A DNA stretch of 64,000 nt from Planctopirus ephydatiae. Lineage in GTDB: Bacteria; Planctomycetota; Planctomycetia; Planctomycetales; Planctomycetaceae. Under the pieces are notes generated by a model. It saw nothing but the letters and a program-made list of their open reading frames with translations, was not told the DNA's origin and made no database searches. Below are positions 47,840-55,470 of this stretch, piece by piece. A program made the position numbers and the translations under genes. The first letter of the stretch is position 1, and each line of letters starts with the position of its first letter. Location: NCBI RefSeq assembly GCF_007752345.1, contig NZ_CP036299.1, positions 2,433,001 to 2,497,000 of the forward strand, written 5' to 3'.

Positions 47840-48802
47840 CTACCCGTGTGTCTCTGTTTTCTCTTGCCGTTTGACTTGCTGATAAATCTCTTCCATTTCT
47901 TTCAACGACGTCTCAGACATTTTTTTGCCGCGAGCCTGAACGGCAGTTTCAATCGCACGGAAGCGGCGCTCGAATTTCTGGTTGCTGGAACGCAGAGCTT
48001 CTTCGGGATTGATGTGCCATCTGCGGGCTATATTTGCGAGAACAAAGAGCACATCGCCTAACTCACTCTGAACACGTTCGCGAGCTTCCGCATGCTCGAT
48101 CGAGCGATCGGGGATGATTTCCGCTTCGACGGACGCCGGAGGGAACTCAGGAATGCCAGCAGGGAAAAGTTCTACCTGCAATTCTTCAATCTCTTCGTTG
48201 AGTTTGCTGAAGAGCATTTCACGCTGAGGAAAATCGTAGCCTGCTCTGGCGGCTTTCTCGGAAAGCCGTGCTGCACGGGCGAGTGCAGGCATTTCTCTCG
48301 GAAGGCCATCGAGAATCGATTCCCGCTGCTTTTCCTGCTGTTTGGCGTTCTCCCAATGAACTTTCACATCTTTGGCAGTGCTCGCCGATTTGTTACCGAA
48401 GACGTGCGGATGGCGGTGGATCATCTTGGCGGTCACGCCGCGAATCACATCGATGAGATCGAATCGCTGTTCATCGCGACCAATTTGTGCATCAAGCACC
48501 ACTTGAAGCAGGACATCGCCCAATTCTTCGACAATAGCGATGTTGTCGTCATGCTCAATGGCTTCGATGAGTTCGTAAGTTTCTTCCAGCGTATGTTTGC
48601 AGACCGATTTTAACGTCTGATCGCGATCCCACGGGCAGCCATCAGGAGCACGCAGGCGGGCGATCGTTTCCACAAACTTCTGGAACTCGGGCAGCAGGAC
48701 GTCGATGGGAGGAGTTTCTCCTGAGACCTGACTTAAAGGAAGTGCTCGACCAGTGACCGTTTTCCCATTCGATGATGGTGAAGCGTGCGAATGAGCAGTC
48801 AT
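47840..48802 (-). CDS. mazG: Nucleoside triphosphate pyrophosphohydrolase MazG
   Basis: Hydrolyses nucleoside triphosphates to monophosphate and pyrophosphate, a house-cleaning enzyme. The first MazG domain is intact: LRAPDGCPWDRDQTL, then HTLEETYELIEAI and EELGDVLLQVVLDAQ. The second domain follows (LNEEIEELQVEL and ELGDVLFVLANIAR), so both repeats are present in 320 residues. It has a short extra N-terminal segment of about 25 residues. It stands between the Ldh gene and a divergent secreted-protein gene. Confidence 0.94.
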   Translation of the reverse strand: MTAHSHASPSSNGKTVTGRALPLSQVSGETPPIDVLLPEFQKFVETIARLRAPDGCPWDRDQTLKSVCKHTLEETYELIEAIEHDDNIAIVEELGDVLLQVVLDAQIGRDEQRFDLIDVIRGVTAKMIHRHPHVFGNKSASTAKDVKVHWENAKQQEKQRESILDGLPREMPALARAARLSEKAARAGYDFPQREMLFSKLNEEIEELQVELFPAGIPEFPPASVEAEIIPDRSIEHAEARERVQSELGDVLFVLANIARRWHINPEEALRSSNQKFERRFRAIETAVQARGKKMSETSLKEMEEIYQQVKRQEKTETHG

Positions 48803-48966
48803 AGAAGTTCAGCATCCTTCGAGAATTCAATCGGGCTTTTCAGATGATAGCGACCACCTGTCGAGTGGCCGGGGATTGCATCATTTGTGCGAGCGGCACA
48901 TCATAACGAGAGTCGTCTACTTGAGCTTGCGATCTCGTCCATTGAATTTGGTGAAGGATAGCCCAG

Positions 48967-49527
48967 ATGAATGCCCGATTTCATGTCACCAGGATCATGC
49001 TGCTCTTTGTGGCTGGTTTAGCAACGAATTTGTTTTTTGTTGCCATGCCCACCGCAAGCATTCTGCCTGATCTTTGGGCCGAGGATGAAAAGTCGCCGGC
49101 AGTGAAAACTGCAGGAGAGTTGACTCCTGCCGAAGAGGAATTTCGGAAGCAGATGACAGGGTCAGTTCTGGTGGGTGTTTTTTCGATTGATGGCCGGACA
49201 GGATCACCGAAAGAAGAGCGTTATGAGATTTCCGAAGTCAGGAAAGTCGCCCCGGGCAAGGCAGACAACTTTGTGTGGCTGATCACTTCCCGCATTAAGT
49301 ACGGTGATAAGGATGTCAAAATTCCTGTTCCTGTGGAGGTTCGCTGGGCCGGGGATACTCCCATGATTCAACTGACCAATACGACGATCCCGCTCATGGG
49401 AACATTCACTGCTCGAGTGATGATCTACAAAGATCGTTATGCGGGAACGTGGCAGCATGATGCAGTGGGTGGTCACATGTGGGGAAAAATCGAGAAGGCC
49501 CCAGAGTCCACAGAACCGGTCAAGTAA
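48967..49527 (+). CDS. Secreted protein of unknown function
   Basis: A 186-residue protein with an N-terminal signal peptide (MLLFVAGLATNLFFVAM, possible cleavage near TASILPDLWA). The mature part forms a beta-rich domain that ends in MWGKIEKAPESTEPVK. The motif KYGDKDVKIPVPVEVRWAGD and the short GTWQHDAVGGHMWG are the clearest segments. I recognise no family, but the size suits a small lipid- or peptide-binding domain. It lies between divergent mazG and the convergent acyl-CoA dehydrogenase-like gene. Confidence 0.65.
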   Translation: MNARFHVTRIMLLFVAGLATNLFFVAMPTASILPDLWAEDEKSPAVKTAGELTPAEEEFRKQMTGSVLVGVFSIDGRTGSPKEERYEISEVRKVAPGKADNFVWLITSRIKYGDKDVKIPVPVEVRWAGDTPMIQLTNTTIPLMGTFTARVMIYKDRYAGTWQHDAVGGHMWGKIEKAPESTEPVK

Positions 49528-49580
49528 TGCCCGAACCAACATCCGTTTGAGAAGATACTCGTGATGCAGATGTTGTCGAT

Positions 49581-50774
49581 TTAGCTCCAACTGTCACTGG
49601 AGATGCAGGTGAGTTGTTTGAGGCTCGCCATGACGACCGATTGCGGGCACGACCAGACTGTGAAAAACATCGCTTCACAGATGGCACGCGAGGCTGGATG
49701 GCCTTGCATAAACCCGGCTCCTTTACAGGCTGAGAGATAAACCTGAGCCGCACGGACAACCAGTGAGTTCGCCTGCTGACGCAGGATCTCGGGCGATGTG
49801 GTAACGGTTCCTTGAGCGAAGGCAAACAGTTGATGTCTGAAGTCAGTGGCTTCCGCGAGGAGTGCCTCGTAAATGGGTTGTAGTTCAGGCCGCTGGGCGA
49901 CTTCGTGAGATAAATGCTCGATGGTTCCCAAAGTGGCACCTAAAGCGAGTGAAGTCGTTGAAAGTGAGCCTGTGGCTGGCGTGTTCTTGTTTTGAGACGA
50001 AGGGAGGCTGCTCCCTTTGAGTACTTGGGGTTGTGGCCCTGCCACGATGTCATCCACACTGATTTTGACATTGGTTAGCTCGACAGAACCTGTCGATGTC
50101 TCATCTAACCCCAGAAGTGGAAGAGGCGGCAAGACATCAACGCCCGCTTGCTCAGGATCGATCATCACCAGCATCTGGTCGGCATCCGCCTGAGAAGAGA
50201 GGATTGTGGCCCCTGTGAGGATCGATGAGGCACGTTGAGCCGAGCTGACCCACGGGATCACGCCATTCAGAAGATATCCCCCATCATCGCAGATCATGGC
50301 AGCAACCACCGGTTGGGTGACAAACTGACGCGAAGTCGTCAGGTGAGAGATGCCCACAGTGGAAAAGGTTGCTCCTTGCGTGCTGCGTTTGAGCCATTTG
50401 GTCTTCGTATGGCCGAACGGCGATGCTGCTAGACGCAGGACGGAAGCGTTGCGTTGCGAGAGCAAGAATGCGGTGGTTAAGCAGCCTGAGGCAAGAATCA
50501 TGCCGAGTTCGAGACGGTCAGCTTCCGTGCGATCTTCAAGGCTTCCTCCTATATCCTGCGGTACGAACCATTGGAGAAAGCCAGCCCGATCCAGCTGCCA
50601 CCAGCGATCGACAACCCATGGTTTTGCCGATAAGCCAGACTGTGGGGCGTATGACTCTGCCTCTGGTTGTGACTCGACAGCAGAACCATTCGGCACGACG
50701 TCGCTGCGTTGCCACGAAGCGGCAAGTTCATAAGCAACTGGACACCAGTCATGTGCTTCTCGTTGATTGATCAT
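49581..50774 (-). CDS. Acyl-CoA dehydrogenase-like protein
   Basis: A protein of about 397 residues with the acyl-CoA dehydrogenase fold. The N-terminal helices (FLQWFVPQDIGGS), the middle beta domain (GYLLNGVIPWVSSAQRA) and the C-terminal four-helix domain (LATLGTIEHLSHEV-like, ending near MQGHPASRAICEAMFF) are in order. A clear catalytic glutamate and some FAD-contact positions are hard to find, so it may be a diverged or flavin-monooxygenase-like member. The ATG at 50774 is chosen over 50819. It is the last core gene before the tRNA. Confidence 0.65.
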   Translation of the reverse strand: MINQREAHDWCPVAYELAASWQRSDVVPNGSAVESQPEAESYAPQSGLSAKPWVVDRWWQLDRAGFLQWFVPQDIGGSLEDRTEADRLELGMILASGCLTTAFLLSQRNASVLRLAASPFGHTKTKWLKRSTQGATFSTVGISHLTTSRQFVTQPVVAAMICDDGGYLLNGVIPWVSSAQRASSILTGATILSSQADADQMLVMIDPEQAGVDVLPPLPLLGLDETSTGSVELTNVKISVDDIVAGPQPQVLKGSSLPSSQNKNTPATGSLSTTSLALGATLGTIEHLSHEVAQRPELQPIYEALLAEATDFRHQLFAFAQGTVTTSPEILRQQANSLVVRAAQVYLSACKGAGFMQGHPASRAICEAMFFTVWSCPQSVVMASLKQLTCISSDSWS

Positions 50775-50998
50775 ACGCTCCCATACTTCGGCCAGGACCA
50801 CATTGCCAAGGACAGGCAACTGCTACTTCAAAGATTGTAGCGGATTTGCAGCAACCTTCATGGAATTGCTGTGTCAACAGGTTGTCGTTTCGGCTGAAAA
50901 AGAGGTCGCCGAATCGATCAATCATTCAGAAACATCTCGTGAAACGGATCTGATTGACTGCCCAAGCACGAAGGAGTTGATTAAACTCAGTCCCGGCA

Positions 50999-51071
50999 GG
51001 CTCTGTAGCTCAACGGTTAGAGCAGAGGACTCATAATCCTTTGGTTCTGGGTTCGAATCCCAGCGGAGCCA
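50999..51071 (+). tRNA. tRNA-Met (anticodon CAT)
   Basis: A complete cloverleaf. Acceptor arms GGCTCTG and CGGAGCC pair; the D-arm is GCTC...GAGC; the anticodon loop is CTCATAA with anticodon CAT; the T-arm is CTGGG-TTCGAAT-CCCAG. The discriminator base A is at 51071, and CCA is not encoded. The first pair is G-C, so it is an elongator tRNA; a lysidine-modified tRNA-Ile with the same anticodon cannot be ruled out. Accessory DNA begins right after it, so it is a likely integration target. Confidence 0.92.
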
Positions 51072-51102
51072 ATCCTCAGGTGGTATTGGACCGACTGAGA
51101 AC

Positions 51103-51259
51103 GAAGCAACAGCGAGGAGATGAGGCCGCGTCCGTCAGGGCCGCGGGATGTGGTTGGTGTGCTCTTAGAGCCTTGAAAGGCTCCGCTCTTTCGGCCACCG
51201 CATTTTCGAACCTCTTTCTTCAATGCCTGTCGCCCCGCCGCGAAGCACCGGCGGGGCGT
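51103..51259. repeat. Hairpin repeat unit, copy 1
   Basis: First of two tandem copies, 191 bp apart. It contains a small stem GAGCCT-TGAA-AGGCTC and a GC-rich stem CGCCCCGCCG with CGGCGGGGCG. The second copy has the same two stems with paired changes. It starts about 30 bases after the tRNA. Confidence 0.8.
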
Positions 51260-51293
51260 TCGCAAAAACAAGGGATTTTCGAGGATTCTGAAG

Positions 51294-51450
51294 GAAGCAA
51301 CAGCGAGGAGATGAGGCTGCGTCCGTCAGGGCCGCAGGATGTGGTTGGTGTGCTATTTGAGCCTCTTCAGGCTCCGTGTTTGGGGCCACTGCATTTTCGA
51401 ACCTCTCTCTTCATTGGCTGTCCCCCCGCTGCTCAGCACCGGCGGGGGGC
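51294..51450. repeat. Hairpin repeat unit, copy 2
   Basis: Second tandem copy. The small stem is GAGCCT-CTTC-AGGCTC, with a different loop from copy 1. The GC-rich stem is CCCCCCGC with GCGGGGGG: both sides of one base pair are changed compared with copy 1, so pairing is kept. This points to a selected structure. Confidence 0.8.
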
Positions 51451-51461
51451 CGCTCATCCAG

Positions 51462-51501
51462 GCAACAGGAGCAAAGGATCTGCCGTCCTTTGCTCCTGTT
51501 G
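51462..51501. terminator. Perfect 16-bp hairpin
   Basis: CAACAGGAGCAAAGGA pairs perfectly with TCCTTTGCTCCTGTTG over a 7-base loop. A T-containing run (TTCTTTTC) follows. It fits a terminator behind the repeat pair, but it could also be part of a larger structured element. Confidence 0.6.
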
Positions 51502-51612
51502 TTCTTTTCATCCGTGAGATACGGTCGAAGGTAAGTGTCCGACTTGAGAAAATTCACTTTGATTTTTTCGAGATGGTGCTCAAAAACGAGCAAGAATCGT
51601 GATTTTTTTCGT

Positions 51613-51641
51613 TTGACAATTCTCTGAACTGACGTTGTTAT
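51613..51641 (+). promoter_or_regulatory. Possible promoter upstream of the recombinase region
   Basis: TTGACA at 51613-51618 is followed after 17 bases by TGTTAT (4 of 6 matches to the -10 consensus). It would drive the structured leader and the recombinase. Support is from sequence alone. Confidence 0.3.
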
Positions 51642-51705
51642 TCCCCACGTCAGGATCTGCCTGACCACCCCGTCGAAAGGGTGACAGAATAAGAGCGTTC
51701 TTGAC

Positions 51706-52161
51706 GTGTCCACTGGCGTGCTCTCAGCACTGCCGGGAGTCGCGGCCCGAACGCAAACTTTGGTTTCGCAGTTCGGCCGGTCCCGTTTCCGCTCTTTGCG
51801 GGATTTCGACCGGCTCCCGATGTCCGCCGCTGAGTTAATGCAGGCTTACACGCCCTTCGCGAATGCGTGGGTTCATTGTGTGAGATATCCCGCGCATGCG
51901 TTGTCGCACCTTCAACGCATGCGCGGGAGACCTGCCTTTTCTTGGGGCATCACCACGCCTTACGAAGGCGTGATCAAGGAAGTGCTGCGCTCATGGGAAA
52001 CTTGAGCTATAGATCATCATACGCACGGATTTACAGAACTTCCGTGTTCGTGATCGATCCCGATTTGTTGCCCGTCACGGAGGAATCAACGGATTGCAGC
52101 CAGTTCGCCACTGGCGCGGGCGTTCCTACGTACCGACACGATCTTGGCAGAACCTATAACC
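51706..52161. other. Structured leader of the recombinase gene
   Basis: About 450 bp with several hairpins: CCGGTCCCG with CGGG...ACCGG (from 51777), CCCGCGCATGCGTTG with its exact complement (51889-51927, 15 bp) and CACGCCTT with AAGGCGTG (51954-51972). A 99-residue frame (51706-52005) crosses all of it; the strict inverted repeats make a real protein doubtful. It could be a regulatory leader or a recombination site. Confidence 0.45.
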
Positions 52162-53295
52162 ATGACACAAACCATTACAGTTTCCCCTGTTTCTCTGAAA
52201 ACCCTCAAAGAACCGCCAGCTCTGCAACTGTTTGTGATCGACCAGCCGCCGCCATCGATTCAGGCAACAACACTCAGGCTCTGCTACGCCGAGAAGATTT
52301 ATCCCGACCTGCAGGAACGTCTCGAAGACCGGAAGATCAAGCTTTCCACGATCAAAATCTACGAGGAAGTGATCGAGCATTGGGAACGGCTCATGCCAGC
52401 CGCGACCGATGTGTCAACGATCGACAGAAACATGATTCGCACCTTTCGATCAAAGCTTTTGAAAGAGACTTTGAAAAGAGCCAGGATGGGAAAGAAAGCC
52501 CATCGTTCACCAGCGACCGTCAACAAGTTGATGCGGCACTTAAAGCCACTGATCATCAGGTTGTGGCCTCCAGATCGGCACAATCCTGGCGGGTTGGCCT
52601 TGGTCGAATACTTCGAGTTCCCCGAGGCATTGAGCGAGGACAAACACTTGCCCTTCACCTACAGCCTCAAGGATCTTTCGAGGCTGTATTGGAATGCAGC
52701 TGCCTGCAGGCCGACCACTTTGCGAAGATACTCACCCCTGCACGAACCAGATTTGTGGAGGTTGGCATTCACGCTAGGCTTTGCTGCAGGCCCAAGAACC
52801 TGGGATCTGTTCGGCCTGACCTGGGACGACATTGGCTGGACAGACTTTCGATACGGTTCGATTCAATTCAGGGCCACAAAAACTCAAAAAATGCAGCGGA
52901 TTCCGTTGAGCAAAGAAGCCCGTTATCACCTCGATCTGGTGAAGGAGAAGAACTTCGATCCAATGCATGTCTTTCCTCGATTCAAGCCCAACAAGACGTT
53001 TTATCAGACTTGGAATCGAATCTGTCAGGCAGCACAGGTGACAACCTCCAAATCGGATCGTGCCCCTCGTTTCGAGGACTTTCGCAAGACTTGCTCAACT
53101 GCATACGACGACCTGGCACCAGGAGTGGGCCCCTGGATCACTGGGCACGAACTGCAAGGAGTGAATGCTCGCAATTACCAGAATCCCACGAAGCGGGTTC
53201 TGAAAGCGGTGTACCGACTCAAGCAGCCCCTGGCTTTCCGAGAAGGTGCAGGGCTGCGTACGCCGGCGCCAGTTGCACCATTTCCATCGAACTGA
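52162..53295 (+). CDS. Tyrosine recombinase / integrase
   Basis: A phage-type integrase of about 377 residues. The N-terminal part is a SAM-like DNA-binding domain (residues 50-135). The catalytic domain has the first Arg in GPRTWDLFGLTWDD (about residue 212), a Lys in TKTQK (about 239), the second Arg in EDFRKTCST (about 307), His in TGHELQG and the nucleophile Tyr in NYQNP (about 339). Where most members have H-x-x-R in box II, this one has E-x-x-R. A TTG at 52144 is an alternative start. It sits downstream of tRNA-Met, so it probably drove integration of this element. Confidence 0.85.
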   Translation: MTQTITVSPVSLKTLKEPPALQLFVIDQPPPSIQATTLRLCYAEKIYPDLQERLEDRKIKLSTIKIYEEVIEHWERLMPAATDVSTIDRNMIRTFRSKLLKETLKRARMGKKAHRSPATVNKLMRHLKPLIIRLWPPDRHNPGGLALVEYFEFPEALSEDKHLPFTYSLKDLSRLYWNAAACRPTTLRRYSPLHEPDLWRLAFTLGFAAGPRTWDLFGLTWDDIGWTDFRYGSIQFRATKTQKMQRIPLSKEARYHLDLVKEKNFDPMHVFPRFKPNKTFYQTWNRICQAAQVTTSKSDRAPRFEDFRKTCSTAYDDLAPGVGPWITGHELQGVNARNYQNPTKRVLKAVYRLKQPLAFREGAGLRTPAPVAPFPSN

Positions 53296-53451
53296 TTTCG
53301 CCCAAAATCACATTTGTGGCCACCCGTTGGCCCATCTCCGGCACGCCCGGCCTTTGCTGCGATGGCCCTCGCAGTGAGGGTTGGGCGTGTTCGTTTTCTT
53401 CTCAACACAAAGGATCCGATCTATATCGGAAAACCGAAGGGAGTCAGGCCC

Positions 53452-53685
53452 ATGGCGACTGATCTCGAAACCGAGTTCCTCGGGATGATTGCCGCCTCTT
53501 ATGACGACGTTGGGAGGATGCCTGCCGAGCAGTACGAAAGCCTGCGGTGTGCCTTCTATGGCGGGGCCCTCGTGGCAGTTCTGGCCTTTCCGGAATCACC
53601 GACGAAGCTGCACCTGATGTTGCAGCTGCAGGCTTACATCAAGGCCCATCAATCCAGGCATGGCCTGCGGAAAGGAGGCCATTGA
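53452..53685 (+). CDS. Small hypothetical protein of the element
   Basis: A 77-residue protein starting at the ATG behind AAGGGAG. It is mostly helical, with a hydrophobic stretch (GGALVAVLAFPESPTKLHLM) and a basic end (HQSRHGLRKGGH). It resembles small accessory proteins of mobile elements in size, but no family is recognised. It lies between the recombinase and a tRNA-like structure. Confidence 0.5.
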   Translation: MATDLETEFLGMIAASYDDVGRMPAEQYESLRCAFYGGALVAVLAFPESPTKLHLMLQLQAYIKAHQSRHGLRKGGH

Positions 53686-53692
53686 CCACGGC

Positions 53693-53825
53693 GCACACGG
53701 GCGAGCAGGCAGCTCGCGAGTTAGTCCGGCAGTCTCCTAGGCGCTGCCGGAAGGCTGATGGCTCTCCACTGTTTGCGGAAGTTCTCCGTAGCGGCCATCA
53801 CTCGGTTCGAATCCGGGCGTGTGTG
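53693..53825 (+). ncRNA. tRNA-like structure with aberrant central part
   Basis: The T-arm is perfect: CTCGG-TTCGAAT-CCGGG directly joined to CGTGTGT and a G. The 5' end GCACACG pairs with CGTGTGT over 7 positions (one wobble), and a D-arm-like CGAG-CAGGCAG-CTCG follows 2 bases later. The middle departs from a normal tRNA: a CCGGCAG/CTGCCGG stem of 7 or 8 bp and a long variable part with GATGGC...GCCATC pairing. The 133-nt length and the shape suggest a degenerate or specialised tRNA-like RNA carried by the element. Confidence 0.45.
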
Positions 53826-53868
53826 ATCTCGCTTTTGCCTGTTTCACTCTGTTCGAAGGATCGATCAC

Positions 53869-54072
53869 ATGCTGGTTCTGTCTCGTAAGTACTTGGAGTC
53901 TGTGCGATTTGAACTCACTGAGCCACTCCCGGCCGGCACCATCATCGAGGTGCGTTTGGTGCGGATTGGTAACCAAACAGTGCGACTGGGAATTGAGGCT
54001 CCCACTTCCATCAACATTGTTCGTGATGAACTGACTCACGCACCCGAACTCAAAGCTGATTCAGCCGCTTAA
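53869..54072 (+). CDS. csrA: CsrA-like carbon storage regulator
   Basis: A 67-residue RNA-binding regulator. The start MLVLSRKYLESVRFEL, the strand IIEVRLVRIGNQTVRLGIEAP and the end SINIVRDEL fit the CsrA fold, with the Leu/Arg surface of the first strand and the conserved R of VHR-like VRD. CsrA dimers bind GGA motifs in messenger leaders. GAAGGA lies 8-13 bases upstream of the start, so autoregulation is possible. A CsrA gene inside a mobile element is unusual in my judgement. Confidence 0.8.
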   Translation: MLVLSRKYLESVRFELTEPLPAGTIIEVRLVRIGNQTVRLGIEAPTSINIVRDELTHAPELKADSAA

Positions 54073-54165
54073 CTTGCTCCCTACGCGGCTGCATGAAGTG
54101 GCCGCTTCTGAGGCGGCTGCCAGGTCAAGGAGTGACCCAGGCAGCCCCAGTGGATTGTCAGGCCC

Positions 54166-55470
54166 ATGGACGGCCCCCATACACCCCAACACCATGCGCA
54201 TGAGGTGCAGCGACAACTGCCCCTCGACCTCGACCCGCGAGACCGGCTGCAGCTCCTGCCGATCCCCCAGGGCGAACGCGATCTGCTCCTGGCCATCTGC
54301 GATCAGGATCCCACAACGTTCACCTGGCAGGCTCCCGCGAAGCAACTGGCCGAACTGCTCCACTGTCACCCGGGCACGATCACCAGGCGATCCGCCAAGT
54401 GTGCGACCGCCGGATTGCTCGAGGTGGAAGCCCGACCGGGAAGGCCCAGCCGGTTGACGATCACTCCAGCGGCCTTCGCGGGCCAGGTGATGCCTCAGCC
54501 GAGTCGTCGCCAACGTCGAGCGAAATCACCAGGGGCAGTGCCCATGCTGCCCGCTCCCTCGATCGAGACTACATCCCGAACTGCCAACCATCGGCGCCGA
54601 AAGCGGGATGTTGCGGGTGAGCTGATGACGGTGACCCTGTATTGGGTGGGCCTGGTGGTGGAGCTGGTGACCGGTTGTGCGCAAACCCCGAACCCCCAGC
54701 GCTCCAGATCATGGCGCAAACCCCTGCCAGACCAGTTGGAGTTCACCTTTGCGCCAGAACCTACAGCACAAACCCCAGCAGTGGCCTGTGGTGACAGCGC
54801 AAACCCCCACCCCCAGCGCGCCAACCTGCCGCGCAAACCCCGGAAAGTGGCCGAAAGCGCTAGCGCCGAAGCCCCAAGTCCCTGCGCAAACCCCGAAACC
54901 CCCAGCGCTCAAACCCCCTCTATAGAGTCTATAGATAGAAAGAAGAATCCTTCTATCTCTCTATTAGAGAAGAAACCCCGGATCGAGTGGGGTGTGGTAC
55001 CGATCACCGCTTCAGCGCTGAAGACGAATCCCCCCTTGATCAGGAAGCTGCACCAGGCGGCCGCCAGGAGTGGCTTCGAAGTTCCCCTGGAACAGTTCGC
55101 CGCCCTGTGCTGTTACGTGGGCCGGATCTGCGTGAAGTCCACCGACAACCCGGCCGGGATGCTGCATTACCTGCTGACCAACGAACGCGACCAGTTGGGC
55201 AACATCTGCCTCGATCGGCCCGAACCCATCGACCGGAAACAGGCCAAAGACATCTTTACCCATGAAGCCGCGATGCAGCCCAGGGCGGCCCCCAGACAGC
55301 CAATCACTCAAGTGGCCACGAACATCCAGGGAACGCCTCCCCGCCCATCAGCGGCGAAGCCAGGGCCGGATAAATTCGATGTGTTGCGGCAAGCGATCGC
55401 CGCCAGACGCCCCCCTACGGATGACCCTTCCCGCATGGATGCGGTTCTCTCACAGATCCCGAAGGTATGA
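54166..55470 (+). CDS. Winged-helix replication-initiator-like protein
   Basis: A 434-residue protein of three parts. Residues about 30-105 form a winged helix-turn-helix (KQLAELLHCHPGTITRRSAK). The middle (about 110-270) is low complexity, rich in Pro, Gln, Ala and Asn, and its DNA carries the iteron-like repeats. The C-terminal part (about 285-385) is helical, with LIRKLHQAAARSGFEVPLEQ and MLHYLLTNERDQLG. The arrangement recalls phage O-type replication initiators, which bind repeats inside their own gene. No specific family is certain. It is the last gene of the element before the cassette array. Confidence 0.55.
   Translation: MDGPHTPQHHAHEVQRQLPLDLDPRDRLQLLPIPQGERDLLLAICDQDPTTFTWQAPAKQLAELLHCHPGTITRRSAKCATAGLLEVEARPGRPSRLTITPAAFAGQVMPQPSRRQRRAKSPGAVPMLPAPSIETTSRTANHRRRKRDVAGELMTVTLYWVGLVVELVTGCAQTPNPQRSRSWRKPLPDQLEFTFAPEPTAQTPAVACGDSANPHPQRANLPRKPRKVAESASAEAPSPCANPETPSAQTPSIESIDRKKNPSISLLEKKPRIEWGVVPITASALKTNPPLIRKLHQAAARSGFEVPLEQFAALCCYVGRICVKSTDNPAGMLHYLLTNERDQLGNICLDRPEPIDRKQAKDIFTHEAAMQPRAAPRQPITQVATNIQGTPPRPSAAKPGPDKFDVLRQAIAARRPPTDDPSRMDAVLSQIPKV
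54679..54976. repeat. Iteron-like repeats followed by AT-rich DNA (candidate origin)
   Basis: GCGCAAACCCC or a close variant occurs at 54679, 54714, 54766 (GCAC), 54797, 54831, 54884 and 54905 (GCGCTCAAACCCC). The same DNA word is read in three codon phases (AQTP, RKP, ANP), so protein sequence does not explain it. An AT-rich stretch runs from 54919 to 54976, right after the last copy. This is the layout of an iteron-type replication origin. Confidence 0.6.

Noticed and set aside
51103-51450. The two hairpin repeats as a CRISPR array
   Set aside because: Only two long copies, with internal pairing and no short unique spacers.
52162-53295. Recombinase read as the integron integrase IntI
   Set aside because: The cassette genes and attC sites show that the array starts from the right. 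This recombinase is at the far end and in the wrong orientation, and I see no IntI-specific extra patch.
51867-53462. 531-residue open frame covering the recombinase gene
   Set aside because: It is out of frame with the recombinase, has no family motifs and is rich in Arg, Ser and Gln as expected of a shadow frame.
54061-54513. 150-residue minus-strand frame opposite the replication-like gene
   Set aside because: Shadow frame with Arg/Gly/Ser-rich content and no start signal.
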